Shown one piece after another: positions 27,362 through 35,777 of a DNA stretch of 36,377 nt; the first letter of the stretch is position 1, and every line of letters begins with the position of its first letter. The position numbers and the translations under genes were made by a program. This stretch comes from a virus. The stretch is taken from the IMG/VR virus record IMGVR_UViG_3300025778_000043, positions 1-36,377 of that record, one strand, 5' to 3'. The notes under the pieces are model-generated. The model did not search any database. It was not told where the DNA came from and saw only the letters and a program-made list of their open reading frames with translations.

Positions 27362-27823
27362 ATGGCTAATCCCGATTCAGTCAGTCAGTATTACCTGGAT
27401 TCGTTTGGGGGTGGTCGTATTGGTTCTGCCTTAGCTCAATCACTTGCAACGGTTGGTAACGCAGTTGTTACTATTCCGTTGCTCACCGGTGGTTTGACAA
27501 ACAGTGGAAACGTTACAGGTTCTGGTTCAGTTATTCTTCGTAGAATTACGTTAAATAACCCAACAGGGTCTGTAGCTTCTGCTTACGTCACAATTACAAC
27601 AAGTAATGATGGCAACGCTTCTAACGCAGTTGTTGCCAACGTGGCTTTAAGTACATTGTCAGGTACAGGAAAGTTCCAAGACTTAACCATTGCATCTCCT
27701 TATTTAGCTTCTACAGCTATTACAGGAAATCAAACTCAAGCTCTCTATGTGAACGTAACCACCGCAAGTGGTAACTCAAACACAGTTAGCATCCAAGTGT
27801 ACGGTGACGTAGTCCAGTTCTAA
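27362..27823 (+). CDS. beta-rich head protein, 153 aa
   Basis: ATG 27362 follows AAGGAGTAAAC. The sequence is Ser/Thr/Val-rich with repeated strands (SVILRRITLNNPTGSVASAY, VTITTSNDGNASNAVVANVA) and almost no Lys. A second decoration or head-surface protein is likely from its place after the coat gene. The stop shares one base with the next ATG. Function inferred from context. Confidence 0.58.
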   Translation: MANPDSVSQYYLDSFGGGRIGSALAQSLATVGNAVVTIPLLTGGLTNSGNVTGSGSVILRRITLNNPTGSVASAYVTITTSNDGNASNAVVANVALSTLSGTGKFQDLTIASPYLASTAITGNQTQALYVNVTTASGNSNTVSIQVYGDVVQF

Positions 27824-28164
27824 TGGAAAACGTTTTTGTCACTAATCGTAGCGACACCGAATTGACCATAGGTTATGACGGTGTCGTTTACGAGTTTAAA
27901 CGTAATGAGACTGTAGAGATTCCAGTTGCTGGAGCAGTACAGTTGTTTGGTTACGGATTAGACGATAGAGAACACATTTTGGTTCGGCACGGGTGGATTA
28001 AAACTCATGCGGAACTTGAGGAAAGTTTAAAAAAGCTAGACCAGTTTGTAATTACAACTGAGAAGCCAGGAAAAAACAGCTCGTTACCCTCGGCTGTAGG
28101 AGTTGTACCCCTTCGGGTTGAAAAATCCGTTGGGGGGAAATCCTCTGAAAGACGGGTAGCTTAA
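27823..28164 (+). CDS. small head or connector-module protein, 113 aa
   Basis: ATG 27823 overlaps the preceding stop by one base. The N-terminal 65 residues look folded (VFVTNRSDTELTIGYDGVVY, then EFKRNETVEIPVAGAVQLFG). The rest is charged and basic (SVGGKSSERRVA). A similar short protein with a D-G-V-x-Y-x-F pattern is common before adaptor genes in podovirus-like phages (recalled). Function unknown. Confidence 0.58.
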   Translation: MENVFVTNRSDTELTIGYDGVVYEFKRNETVEIPVAGAVQLFGYGLDDREHILVRHGWIKTHAELEESLKKLDQFVITTEKPGKNSSLPSAVGVVPLRVEKSVGGKSSERRVA

Positions 28165-28177
28165 CTATGGATGCTTC

Positions 28178-29050
28178 ATGCCAACGCTCAATGATTACCT
28201 TTATCAAGTTGAAAATCTGTTGCATGACTCCAACAATAACTTTTGGTCGCAGTCTCAGTTAACAAATTACATTAACGAGGCTAGAGAAAGATTAGTTAGA
28301 GACACAGGATGTTTGCGGACAGTGCAAACTACGTCCACGCCTATTGCATCTTCTAACCCGTACAACAGCACAAACACAAATCAAACACCTGCAACTCCGT
28401 GGGTGGCAAACACTGCTGTGACTGCGGGGCAATATGTTTTTAGCAACGTCTACATTTACCAGTACCAGACTTCTGGAACTTCTGGCTCATCAGCGCCTCC
28501 GTACCCTACTGGCTCTAATGTTTTTCCCCCATCTACTGCTTTTGCAGACGGTACAGCAACTTTGCTCTTTGTGCAAAACGCTGAGATTATTCCCTTCCAG
28601 TCATTGCCTAACGCAATTAATACGATTGACATCCTTGGTATTAATTTATACTGGGGTAACAGTCGTATACCTATGCGTTATCTGCCTTGGTCTGACTTCA
28701 CAGCTCAATTACGTTATTGGCAAAATTACATAGGCAGACCTATTTGTTTCTCTGTATACGGGCAACAACAGATTTATATTGCGCCTATACCTGACCAATC
28801 TTACTATATTGAGTTAGATACTGTCATTTTGCCGACAGCTTTGTCTTTGAGTACACCAACAGCCGTAGACCAGATATTAGACCCCTGGTCAACCTGTGCC
28901 CAGTATTACGCAGCCTACAAAGCTAAGTTTTACGAACAATCTTACGGTGAAGCTGAGATATTTAAACAGGAATACAACAAGCACGTCCTGAATGTCTTAA
29001 ATAGCACTTATACAAGAAGGATTCCAAACCCCTATAGTAGTGGAGGTTAG
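28178..29050 (+). CDS. head-to-tail adaptor protein, P22 gp4-like, 290 aa
   Basis: The N-terminal YQVENLLHDSNNNFWSQSQL, then TNYINEARERLVRDTGCL, matches the pattern of P22 gp4-like adaptors, which bind under the portal. An inserted Thr/Pro/Asn-rich section (about residues 58-115) is more variable than usual. The C-terminal half (ITYLP-like strands, then PTAVDQILDPWSTCAQYYAA, KAKFYEQSYGEAEIFKQEYN) completes the fold. This gene is part of the evidence for a short-tailed virion. The ATG at 28178 is preceded by GGATG. Confidence 0.72.
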   Translation: MPTLNDYLYQVENLLHDSNNNFWSQSQLTNYINEARERLVRDTGCLRTVQTTSTPIASSNPYNSTNTNQTPATPWVANTAVTAGQYVFSNVYIYQYQTSGTSGSSAPPYPTGSNVFPPSTAFADGTATLLFVQNAEIIPFQSLPNAINTIDILGINLYWGNSRIPMRYLPWSDFTAQLRYWQNYIGRPICFSVYGQQQIYIAPIPDQSYYIELDTVILPTALSLSTPTAVDQILDPWSTCAQYYAAYKAKFYEQSYGEAEIFKQEYNKHVLNVLNSTYTRRIPNPYSSGG

Positions 29051-29052
29051 GA

Positions 29053-31056
29053 ATGGCAGCAGCAGAGCAAAAGAAAAGCTATGCGGTTATCAAGCAATTC
29101 AAGGGAATTGACACCAAAGCCAACCGCACAGCAATCGAAAAAGATGAGTTTTACTGGTTAGAGAACGCCATGCCCGTTGGTTCGGGTAATTTGCGTATTA
29201 CGCCTCAATCTACAACTGTCAATAACTCGTCAGGCAATACGGTTGTCTTTTCCAATGCTGTCACTTATTTGACAAGCGCCAATATTACGGACGATTACAT
29301 AGTTGCATCTGAATCTAATGGTGCAATGCAATATTATGATTTGACCGCCCAGACTTCAGGCAATATTGCGTCTGCGGGGACGTTTTCTGGCTCTGGCGTT
29401 AGCGCAGCTCAGTGGCAAAACACCAATTTATTTATCGGAGACCCGTCAAAAGGTCTTTTTGAGTGGGATGGAGGTAATTTAGTTGCCATAGGTTCTGTGG
29501 GCGTTATAGCATTGACCAACCCAGGTTCAGGTTACACGGTTGCCCCAGACGTTGTTATAGGTGCACCTAATCAGACAGGCGGTATACAGGCTACTGCGGT
29601 GGCTACGATTTCTACGGCTAATACAGTTAGTTCAATATCGCTTACAAATGCAGGTTCTGGGTACACATCACCTCCTACAGTTACCATCAAGGGCGGGAAC
29701 GGTACAGGTGCTAACGCCATTACCGAGCTAACTACGTTTGCAACTGGCACTGTAGCGGTAGAAGTTACTTCTGGCGGGTTTGGATACGGTTCTAGCGGGT
29801 CTTTTTACGTCACATTCTCAGGTGGAGGCGGTACAGGCGCTAACGGCACGGCTATTGTCTTGGGTAACGTGGTAACCCAAGTTATTATGAACAATCCAGG
29901 CTCTGGATACACTTCTGCGCCTACTGTGAGCTTTGCTGCGGGGTATTCTGGCAGCGTCTCTGCTAACGCTACCGCTACTGCTATTGTCAATACCAATGGA
30001 ATTGTGGATGTAGCCACATTCTCAGGGCGTGTTTGGGTAGCTGCGGGTCGTACAGTCTATGCTTCTAGTGCGGTAAGCCCTACAGACTTTAGTTCTGTGT
30101 CTTCTGTGGCGTTCAATCTTCAAGATTCAACATTGCACAACAACATTCAGGCTTTATTGTCAGCTAATAACTTCTTGTACATCTTTGGTGACGATAGTAT
30201 CAACGTTTTCAGTAACTTACAGGTAACTTCTACAGGAAGTACCGTATTTACCAATACCAACGTATCTGCGTCTATAGGTTCTAAACGTATTTACGCCATA
30301 TTCCCGTATTTCAGGTCTGTTTTGTTCATGAACGACTATGGTGTATACGCCCTTGTCGGTTCTACGACCACCAAGATTAGTGACCCACTAGACGGTATTT
30401 TCCCTTACATAGACTTTACCAAGCCTGTGACGGCTGGACAGGCTCTGCTTAACAATATTTTGTGTGCAGTGTTTAATTTCTATGTAAATGCTTCTTGTCC
30501 TTATGGATTTGGTGGTTCCAGGTATATACAAGCCGTATTTTTTGAGAAAAAATGGTTTATCACATATCAGGGACAGATTCAATATGTTGCGTCTGCTCCT
30601 GTGGGCGGTAAAGTAAACCTTTACGGTACAAATACGTCTAATAGCCTATATCAGTTCTATAACAGTACGACAGCGTCTATTTCAAGCTACATTCAGACTG
30701 CTTTGCAAGACATGGGAGACCCCATAAGGACCAAGCAAGCGTTAAAATTTGGGGTAGAGGCAACGTTAACACAGGGCGGTAATCTTAATGTTACAGTGGA
30801 TTCTGAATCAGGGTCTACTGCGCCTTATGTCTTGACAAACGGGGGTGTTGGTTGGTATAACAACAGTGGAAATGTTATAACCTGGACCAACAATTCTGGG
30901 GCAATAATTGGTTGGTTATTTGAGTCTGGTTATTTCTTGTACAAGTCAGATGCGTCACAATACGGTAAGTATTTAGGATTGACAATGACTTCTAATAACG
31001 CAGGGTTTGTAGTAAATACGTTTGAGTTTGAACACGAATTAAGAGTGAGGTTCTAA
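29053..31056 (+). CDS. tail stabilisation protein, P22 gp10-like, with GSGY repeats, 667 aa
   Basis: The N-terminal FKGIDTKANRTAIEKDEFYW followed by LENAMPVG is typical of the podovirus protein that stabilises the packaged head below the adaptor. Residues 156-310 contain four repeats of about 40 residues with a GSGYT-x-x-P-T-V core (156, 199, 239 and 281), a domain also found in other phage tail proteins. The remainder is a beta-rich body (VWVAAGRTVYASSAVSPTDF, then FFEKKWFITYQGQIQYVAS). The repeats look like an insertion into the conserved body. The gene starts 2 bp after the adaptor stop. Confidence 0.72.
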   Translation: MAAAEQKKSYAVIKQFKGIDTKANRTAIEKDEFYWLENAMPVGSGNLRITPQSTTVNNSSGNTVVFSNAVTYLTSANITDDYIVASESNGAMQYYDLTAQTSGNIASAGTFSGSGVSAAQWQNTNLFIGDPSKGLFEWDGGNLVAIGSVGVIALTNPGSGYTVAPDVVIGAPNQTGGIQATAVATISTANTVSSISLTNAGSGYTSPPTVTIKGGNGTGANAITELTTFATGTVAVEVTSGGFGYGSSGSFYVTFSGGGGTGANGTAIVLGNVVTQVIMNNPGSGYTSAPTVSFAAGYSGSVSANATATAIVNTNGIVDVATFSGRVWVAAGRTVYASSAVSPTDFSSVSSVAFNLQDSTLHNNIQALLSANNFLYIFGDDSINVFSNLQVTSTGSTVFTNTNVSASIGSKRIYAIFPYFRSVLFMNDYGVYALVGSTTTKISDPLDGIFPYIDFTKPVTAGQALLNNILCAVFNFYVNASCPYGFGGSRYIQAVFFEKKWFITYQGQIQYVASAPVGGKVNLYGTNTSNSLYQFYNSTTASISSYIQTALQDMGDPIRTKQALKFGVEATLTQGGNLNVTVDSESGSTAPYVLTNGGVGWYNNSGNVITWTNNSGAIIGWLFESGYFLYKSDASQYGKYLGLTMTSNNAGFVVNTFEFEHELRVRF

Positions 31057-31057
31057 T

Positions 31058-31762
31058 ATGTCTGGTGTACCTTATGTTTTTGCAAATGCGTCAACGTCAA
31101 TACCGTTGTCGCAACTGGATGCCAACTTTAACACGGTGGCTACCCTTGGTAATGCCAGTGTTGGTTTGGGTAATACCACTACCTCTGTTGGTAACCTGAC
31201 GCTTGCTAACGTCACGATTGTCGGTGGCTCTGTCAACGCTACTGTTACAGGTAACTTGTTTACGCTTGGTAACACAACGATTGTAGGCAACGCCACAACA
31301 ACTAGCGTAGGTAATCTTACGTTAGCAAATCCACTTATACAAAACGCTGCTAGTGGTTCATATTCCAATGTCACAATCACAACCATTCAAGAGCCAACTA
31401 ATGTGACATCTACTGCGGCTAACGCAACACTTAATTTAGATTTTCTTAATTCGGCAATTTTGTATTGCACATCTAATGCTGCTGGAAACTTTACAGTAAA
31501 TATTAGAGGAAATTCAACAACAACATTTGCTAATGCTATTCCTAATAACACTTCTGTGTCTATGACGTTATTGGCAACTCAAGGAAACACTGCTTACTAC
31601 AATTCTTTGGTTCAAATAGATGGCAATACAGTTACACCTTATTGGCAAGGTGGTACGGCTCCAACCAAAGGAAATTCTAATGGTATTGATGGGTACACTT
31701 ATGTTGTTATTAAATCTACTGGCACTAATTACACTGTGTTGGCTACGCAAACTCAGTTTTAA
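31058..31762 (+). CDS. tail fibre-like protein, 234 aa
   Basis: ATG 31058 begins a beta-rich, Asn/Thr/Val-rich protein with no charged core. Two copies of a TSVGNLTLAN motif (in VGLGNTTTSVGNLTLANVTI and NATTTSVGNLTLANPLI) mark a repeated fibre shaft. The same motif recurs in the larger fibre gene at 33372. The N-terminus VPYVFANASTSIPLSQLDAN is the pattern of many phage fibre attachment segments. It probably binds the host surface or the baseplate equivalent. Confidence 0.7.
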   Translation: MSGVPYVFANASTSIPLSQLDANFNTVATLGNASVGLGNTTTSVGNLTLANVTIVGGSVNATVTGNLFTLGNTTIVGNATTTSVGNLTLANPLIQNAASGSYSNVTITTIQEPTNVTSTAANATLNLDFLNSAILYCTSNAAGNFTVNIRGNSTTTFANAIPNNTSVSMTLLATQGNTAYYNSLVQIDGNTVTPYWQGGTAPTKGNSNGIDGYTYVVIKSTGTNYTVLATQTQF

Positions 31763-31771
31763 GGATTAACA

Positions 31772-32638
31772 ATGCCACGTTTATCTAAAATTGGAGCCGC
31801 CGCACTTGCCGCATTTGGTTGGACAAGTGGCGGCGCGTCTGTTTCTGCTTCTTATTTAGTAGTGGCAGGAGGCGGGGCGGCTAGTTACGGTGGCGGTGGC
31901 GCGGGCGGATTACAAACGGGTACTTATTCTCTTAATCCAACTTTATCTTATACAGTTATTGTTGGAGCAGGAGGTGCGGGTGCAACAGGCGCAACTTTAG
32001 ATACTGGTAGTAATGGAAGTAATTCACAAATTGGTTCTTTTACTGCTTCCGTTGGTGGTGGTGGAGGTGGAGGTGCAGTAACCTGGACAGGTGCTAACGG
32101 AGGTTCTGGTGGAGGTGCGGGTACAACATATTCAGTAGGGCATTCTGGAGGAACAGGTACTTCAGGGCAAGGTAACAATGGTGGTAATGCAACTTCTGGT
32201 GCTATTGATTATGTTACTGGAGGTGGTGGTGGTGCAGGAGCCGCAGGTAGTGCAAACTCTGGTAATACTTCAGGTTCTGGAGGCAATGGAAGTGCATCTT
32301 CTATTTCAGGAACATCCGTAACATATGCGGGTGGCGGAGGTGGTGGATCACGGACACCTCAAGGAACAAGTCCAGGTTCTGGAGGAACTGGTGGTGGTGG
32401 CGCAGGTTCTGGTTCTGCAAACGGAGGAAATGGAACACCTAATTTGGGTGCGGGTGGTGGTGGTGCTTGTGCTACTGGAGGTGGAAATCCTACTACATCT
32501 ACTGGAGGTTCTGGTGGCTCAGGCGTTGTAATCATTTCTTACCCAGGTTCACAAAAATTTACTGGTGGAACAGTTACGTCTTCTGGTGGCAACACAATTC
32601 ATACATTTACCACTTCTGGGTCTTTAGTTCATCAATAA
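31772..32638 (+). CDS. glycine-rich tail fibre tip-like protein, 288 aa
   Basis: After a short N-terminus come long Gly-rich loops (VVAGGGAASYGGGGAGGLQ, VGGGGGGGAVTWTGANGG) alternating with short strands, ending SGVVIISYPGSQKF. This is the glycine-rich domain found in phage adhesins (PF21722-like, recalled), where polyglycine helices expose variable loops for receptor binding. ATG 31772 follows AAGGATTAAC. It lies between two fibre genes and probably sets host range. Confidence 0.8.
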   Translation: MPRLSKIGAAALAAFGWTSGGASVSASYLVVAGGGAASYGGGGAGGLQTGTYSLNPTLSYTVIVGAGGAGATGATLDTGSNGSNSQIGSFTASVGGGGGGGAVTWTGANGGSGGGAGTTYSVGHSGGTGTSGQGNNGGNATSGAIDYVTGGGGGAGAAGSANSGNTSGSGGNGSASSISGTSVTYAGGGGGGSRTPQGTSPGSGGTGGGGAGSGSANGGNGTPNLGAGGGGACATGGGNPTTSTGGSGGSGVVIISYPGSQKFTGGTVTSSGGNTIHTFTTSGSLVHQ

Positions 32639-32647
32639 GGAATAAAC

Positions 32648-33040
32648 ATGACGCATTTTGCAAAAGTAGAAAATGAAATAGTTAAAGAAGTGATTGTTGC
32701 AGAACAAGACTTTATAGATACTGGAGTTTTAGGCGACCCTGTTTTATGGGTTCAAACTTCTTATAACACCAGAGGCGGAATTCACTATGGCGTTGATGGA
32801 CAACCAGATGGAGGTCAAGCTCTTAGGGCTAATTACGCTGGTATTGGTTACACTTACGACAAAACAAATGATGTATTTTATGCGCCAAGACCATTAGATA
32901 AGAATAATGTTTCTTGTGAAAGCTGGACTGTTGGTGCGCCAAGTTGGTTGTGGACACCACCAATACCTATGCCCACAGATGGAAAAGTATATGCGTGGGA
33001 TGAATCAACAAAAACTTGGAATGAGGTTGTTCTATCATGA
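32648..33040 (+). CDS. fibre-associated protein with QTSYNTRGG / NYAGIGYTYD domain, 130 aa
   Basis: MTHFAKVENEIVKEVIVAEQ, VLWVQTSYNTRGGIHYG and LRANYAGIGYTYDKTNDVFY are hallmarks of a small protein or domain attached to fibres of many marine and freshwater phages (recalled). The C-terminus (WLWTPPIPMPTDGKVYAWDE) is the usual end. It may be a structural fibre component or an assembly factor. It overlaps the next gene by 4 bp. Confidence 0.78.
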   Translation: MTHFAKVENEIVKEVIVAEQDFIDTGVLGDPVLWVQTSYNTRGGIHYGVDGQPDGGQALRANYAGIGYTYDKTNDVFYAPRPLDKNNVSCESWTVGAPSWLWTPPIPMPTDGKVYAWDESTKTWNEVVLS

Positions 33041-33372
33041 GTGTAAGCGCCCCATTTGCCCCCTGCGGTAACACAGTCGTTATATCTGCCACTACAACGG
33101 CTTCTACGCCTGTTAACGTGCCTTCTAGTACGTTAGGTGGCAGTCAGTACAGGATTATCAATAGCGGGACTGTAACCGTTATTCTTGGATACGGCATGAC
33201 TTCAGCACAGGCAGCGTCTGGAGCTGTTGTGCCGACAACCACGCAGAATAATTGTTTGCCATTATTGCCAGGTACAGACGAGATTATTACGTTTGCTCCT
33301 AATTCGTATTTTTCAGCAAATGCAACATCTTCAACTGCAACTATTTACATAACCCCAGGGGATGGTGACTAA
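33037..33372 (+). CDS. beta-rich virion-type protein, paralogue of 5860-6204, 111 aa
   Basis: ATG 33037 overlaps the preceding stop. The protein is Thr/Val/Ser-rich with CGNTVVISATTTASTPVNVP near the start and a final TIYITPGDGD. The 5860-6204 product has the same length and ending. Placement among fibres favours a fibre or adhesin cofactor. It shares one base with the next start. Function unknown. Confidence 0.62.
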   Translation: MSVSAPFAPCGNTVVISATTTASTPVNVPSSTLGGSQYRIINSGTVTVILGYGMTSAQAASGAVVPTTTQNNCLPLLPGTDEIITFAPNSYFSANATSSTATIYITPGDGD

Positions 33373-34835
33373 TGTTAAAAACAGTAGCTATAACAGCGTC
33401 AGCGGGAGGTCCAGTTTACAAAGGCACATGGGATGCTAATGCAAACGTGCCTATTCTTGTATCGTCTGTTGGCACTGCTAATCAATATTACGTTGTCTCT
33501 GTTGCTGGTAATACCAACCTTAACGGCATCACAAACTGGCAAGTCGGTGACTGGGCTATCTTTAATGGAACTGTTTGGCAAAAAGTAGATGGTGGTTCTT
33601 ACGGTGCAGTCACACAAGTACAGGGTAACGGTAATGTCAACGGTATTACGCTTACAGGTAACGTAACATCTAGTGGAAATATCACATTAGGTGGAACACT
33701 AGGTAGTATTGCAAATAGCCAGTTAGCTAACAGTTCAATAACATTAGGTAACACGTCTGTAGCTCTAGGCAGCACTGTAAATAGCATTGGTAACTTGACT
33801 CTTTCCAACGTAACCATTATTGGTAACAACATAACAGATAACACGGTTACAGCCAATTCTTTTGTTGGCACAGGAAATATATTATCAAGTTCAAATATTG
33901 GCGTATTTTCTTATGGCAATTTATCTTATTCAGACACAGGTGTTGTTGCGTCTTATGCTTCAAATGTTAACAGTTACGTACAGATAGTTGCACAAAATCT
34001 CAGCAACGCTAATCAAGCGTCTACTGATTTTACGGTTGTCAATGACACTGGTAGTGCTTATGGCGACTTTGGAATTACATCTAGCACTTATTCTGGAACT
34101 GGAAGGTTTTATAACTCGAATGTTGTTTACGCTTATTCTGGTAACGTAGATTTAGTTATTGGTACTATTACTAATAATGCTGTTCACTTTGTAGGCAATA
34201 ACTCAACAACAGACGCAATGACGTTAAATGGTAACAACACCATTACTATTAACGCATTAGGTGCAACATTTCCTAATAGTTATTTATCTAACAGTACAGC
34301 AACATTGGGCAACGCAACCATAACGCTTGGTAGCACGACCTCTACTGTAGGTAATTTGACACTAGGAAATGCGGTTGTTACTAGCGGAAACATTACGGCT
34401 AATTTATCGGGTTCAACAATACCTGCAGCAAACATTACTGGTATTTTGCCTGTTCCTAATGGTGGTACGGGTATTGGCTCATTGTCTTCTAATTCGTTTG
34501 TTATTGGAAATGGAACAAGTGCACTGACAACAGGCGCTTTTGGCGTTAACGCTAACGGTGCTCTAACAATTACAGGAAGTGCAGGGTCTAACAGTCAAGT
34601 GCTTATCTCTACTGGAGGTGGTACTTTAAACCAGTTTTCAAACACACTGTCTAGCATAAGCATAAGCAATGTAACAATTAGCAGTGGAACAATTAACGTA
34701 CAAGCAACCAATCACACTGCTACGACTAACGCCAATGCCACGATGTCTACGGCTAGTATCCCACTTGTTCCGCAAGGATATATGCTTTTTGATTTAAATG
34801 GCACTGTCGTAAAAGTACCTTACTATGCTGTCTAA
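33372..34835 (+). CDS. large tail fibre protein, 487 aa
   Basis: The N-terminal domain (YKGTWDANANVPILVSSVGT, then VGDWAIFNGTVWQKVDGG) is a fold seen at the attachment end of many phage fibres (recalled). From residue 80 on there are fibre repeats with GNLTL cores (VNSIGNLTLSNVTI near 138-151; TSTVGNLTLGNAVV near 318-331), matching those of the gene at 31058, and an NGGTGIGSLSSNSFVIG motif of the tail-fibre-repeat type. The C-terminus (STASIPLVPQGYMLFDLNGT) would close the tip. Trimeric receptor-binding fibre is the most likely role. Confidence 0.78.
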   Translation: MLKTVAITASAGGPVYKGTWDANANVPILVSSVGTANQYYVVSVAGNTNLNGITNWQVGDWAIFNGTVWQKVDGGSYGAVTQVQGNGNVNGITLTGNVTSSGNITLGGTLGSIANSQLANSSITLGNTSVALGSTVNSIGNLTLSNVTIIGNNITDNTVTANSFVGTGNILSSSNIGVFSYGNLSYSDTGVVASYASNVNSYVQIVAQNLSNANQASTDFTVVNDTGSAYGDFGITSSTYSGTGRFYNSNVVYAYSGNVDLVIGTITNNAVHFVGNNSTTDAMTLNGNNTITINALGATFPNSYLSNSTATLGNATITLGSTTSTVGNLTLGNAVVTSGNITANLSGSTIPAANITGILPVPNGGTGIGSLSSNSFVIGNGTSALTTGAFGVNANGALTITGSAGSNSQVLISTGGGTLNQFSNTLSSISISNVTISSGTINVQATNHTATTNANATMSTASIPLVPQGYMLFDLNGTVVKVPYYAV

Positions 34836-34836
34836 C

Positions 34837-35058
34837 ATGGAACTACAACAACTATTTGATATTGTCGTAACTATTGCAGGATTTCTTGCGGGATGGGTGC
34901 TTAACAATATCACCAAGGCTATAGAACGTCTGGACGCAGATGTTAGAGATATGCCAAAAGACTATGTGACAAAAGAAGACTATCACAGAGATGTAGGCGA
35001 GATTAAAGATATTTGTAAACAGATTTTCAACAAGCTAGATAGCAAGGCGGATAAGTGA
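34837..35058 (+). CDS. small membrane protein with coiled coil, 73 aa
   Basis: ATG 34837 is chosen, 2 bp past the fibre stop; an in-frame ATG 12 bases upstream would overlap it. Residues 1-27 (MELQQLFDIVVTIAGFLAGW) are a membrane helix, the rest is charged and helical (ITKAIERLDADVRDMPKDYV, HRDVGEIKDICKQIFNKLDS). Small proteins of this layout are widespread in phages (recalled) but of unknown function. The stop overlaps the next GTG. Confidence 0.65.
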   Translation: MELQQLFDIVVTIAGFLAGWVLNNITKAIERLDADVRDMPKDYVTKEDYHRDVGEIKDICKQIFNKLDSKADK

Positions 35059-35396
35059 ATCAAAATGATTTAGCCTACGTAGAATTTGGGGATGTCCAAG
35101 GTCTCGGTAGGCTTGCGTTTGAAAACTATTTGCAACATCAGTTATTCTACGAAACACTCAATAGCAAGGGCATAGAAACACCTTTCTATCCTATAGAAGA
35201 AATAGACCCATCTAATATTGATGACTGGCTACTTATTCACAACCAGATGCACGAGTCTTTAGCGACTATTTTGAGCCTGGATAATCCGTTTCAGTTGCTA
35301 GACGCTGACTTTAACGTAGAAGATGACTTTTATGATTGGCTAGGTGTACACCAAGATATTCACCAGCAAATAGCAACCGCTTTAGGAGTAGTGTGA
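35055..35396 (+). CDS. hypothetical acidic helical protein, 113 aa
   Basis: GTG 35055 overlaps the preceding stop (GTGA). Acidic and aromatic, with paired segments of similar pattern: IDDWLLIHNQMHESLATILS and FYDWLGVHQDIHQQIATALG, i.e. an internal duplication of about 45 residues. The histidine-containing D-W-L-x-x-H-x-x-x-H pattern in both copies is notable. It lies between fibre and ejection modules. Function unknown. Confidence 0.65.
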   Translation: MNQNDLAYVEFGDVQGLGRLAFENYLQHQLFYETLNSKGIETPFYPIEEIDPSNIDDWLLIHNQMHESLATILSLDNPFQLLDADFNVEDDFYDWLGVHQDIHQQIATALGVV

Positions 35397-35776
35397 TGGC
35401 TAAGATGCAACCTATAGAAATATTGCAACATAGCCTTGCAAGGTCAGGACAAGACCCTAAGCGGATATATGCTGCCATGACCAAATTAGTCCATGATGAC
35501 CCTAAGTTTAGGATTATGCGGTCTGGAAACAGTCTTTTCTCTTATTACAACCTGGGTAATGGTACTGTAGATGTGGCTATGGACACTGCTGCTACGCCTC
35601 AAGAGTTGGTCAAGGATGTAAAAGAATTTGCTAAAGCCATGAAAGTAGCTAAGTTTCATACGGGCAGATTTCACATGGGCAACCCTCAAATTGAGAGAGT
35701 TTTGAAGATGGCGGGACTAAAGTACAAGATTCAGCCTATGCCTAATGGTCAACAAACTGTCGTGGTGGAGGTGTAA
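35396..35776 (+). CDS. hypothetical virion-module protein, 126 aa
   Basis: ATG 35396 overlaps the previous stop by one base and follows TAGGAG. A small alpha/beta protein: MAKMQPIEILQHSLARSGQD, FRIMRSGNSLFSYYNLGNGT, then VKEFAKAMKVAKFHTGRF. The order of strands and helices faintly recalls GNAT-like phage structural proteins but no acetyl-CoA binding motif is seen. It precedes the junction-crossing gene by one base. Function unknown. Confidence 0.6.
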   Translation: MAKMQPIEILQHSLARSGQDPKRIYAAMTKLVHDDPKFRIMRSGNSLFSYYNLGNGTVDVAMDTAATPQELVKDVKEFAKAMKVAKFHTGRFHMGNPQIERVLKMAGLKYKIQPMPNGQQTVVVEV

Positions 35777-35777
35777 T

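Noticed and set aside
31948-32178. Pro-rich antisense frame in the glycine-rich fibre gene
   Set aside because: It is the complement of Gly codons, an expected artefact of GGN repeats.
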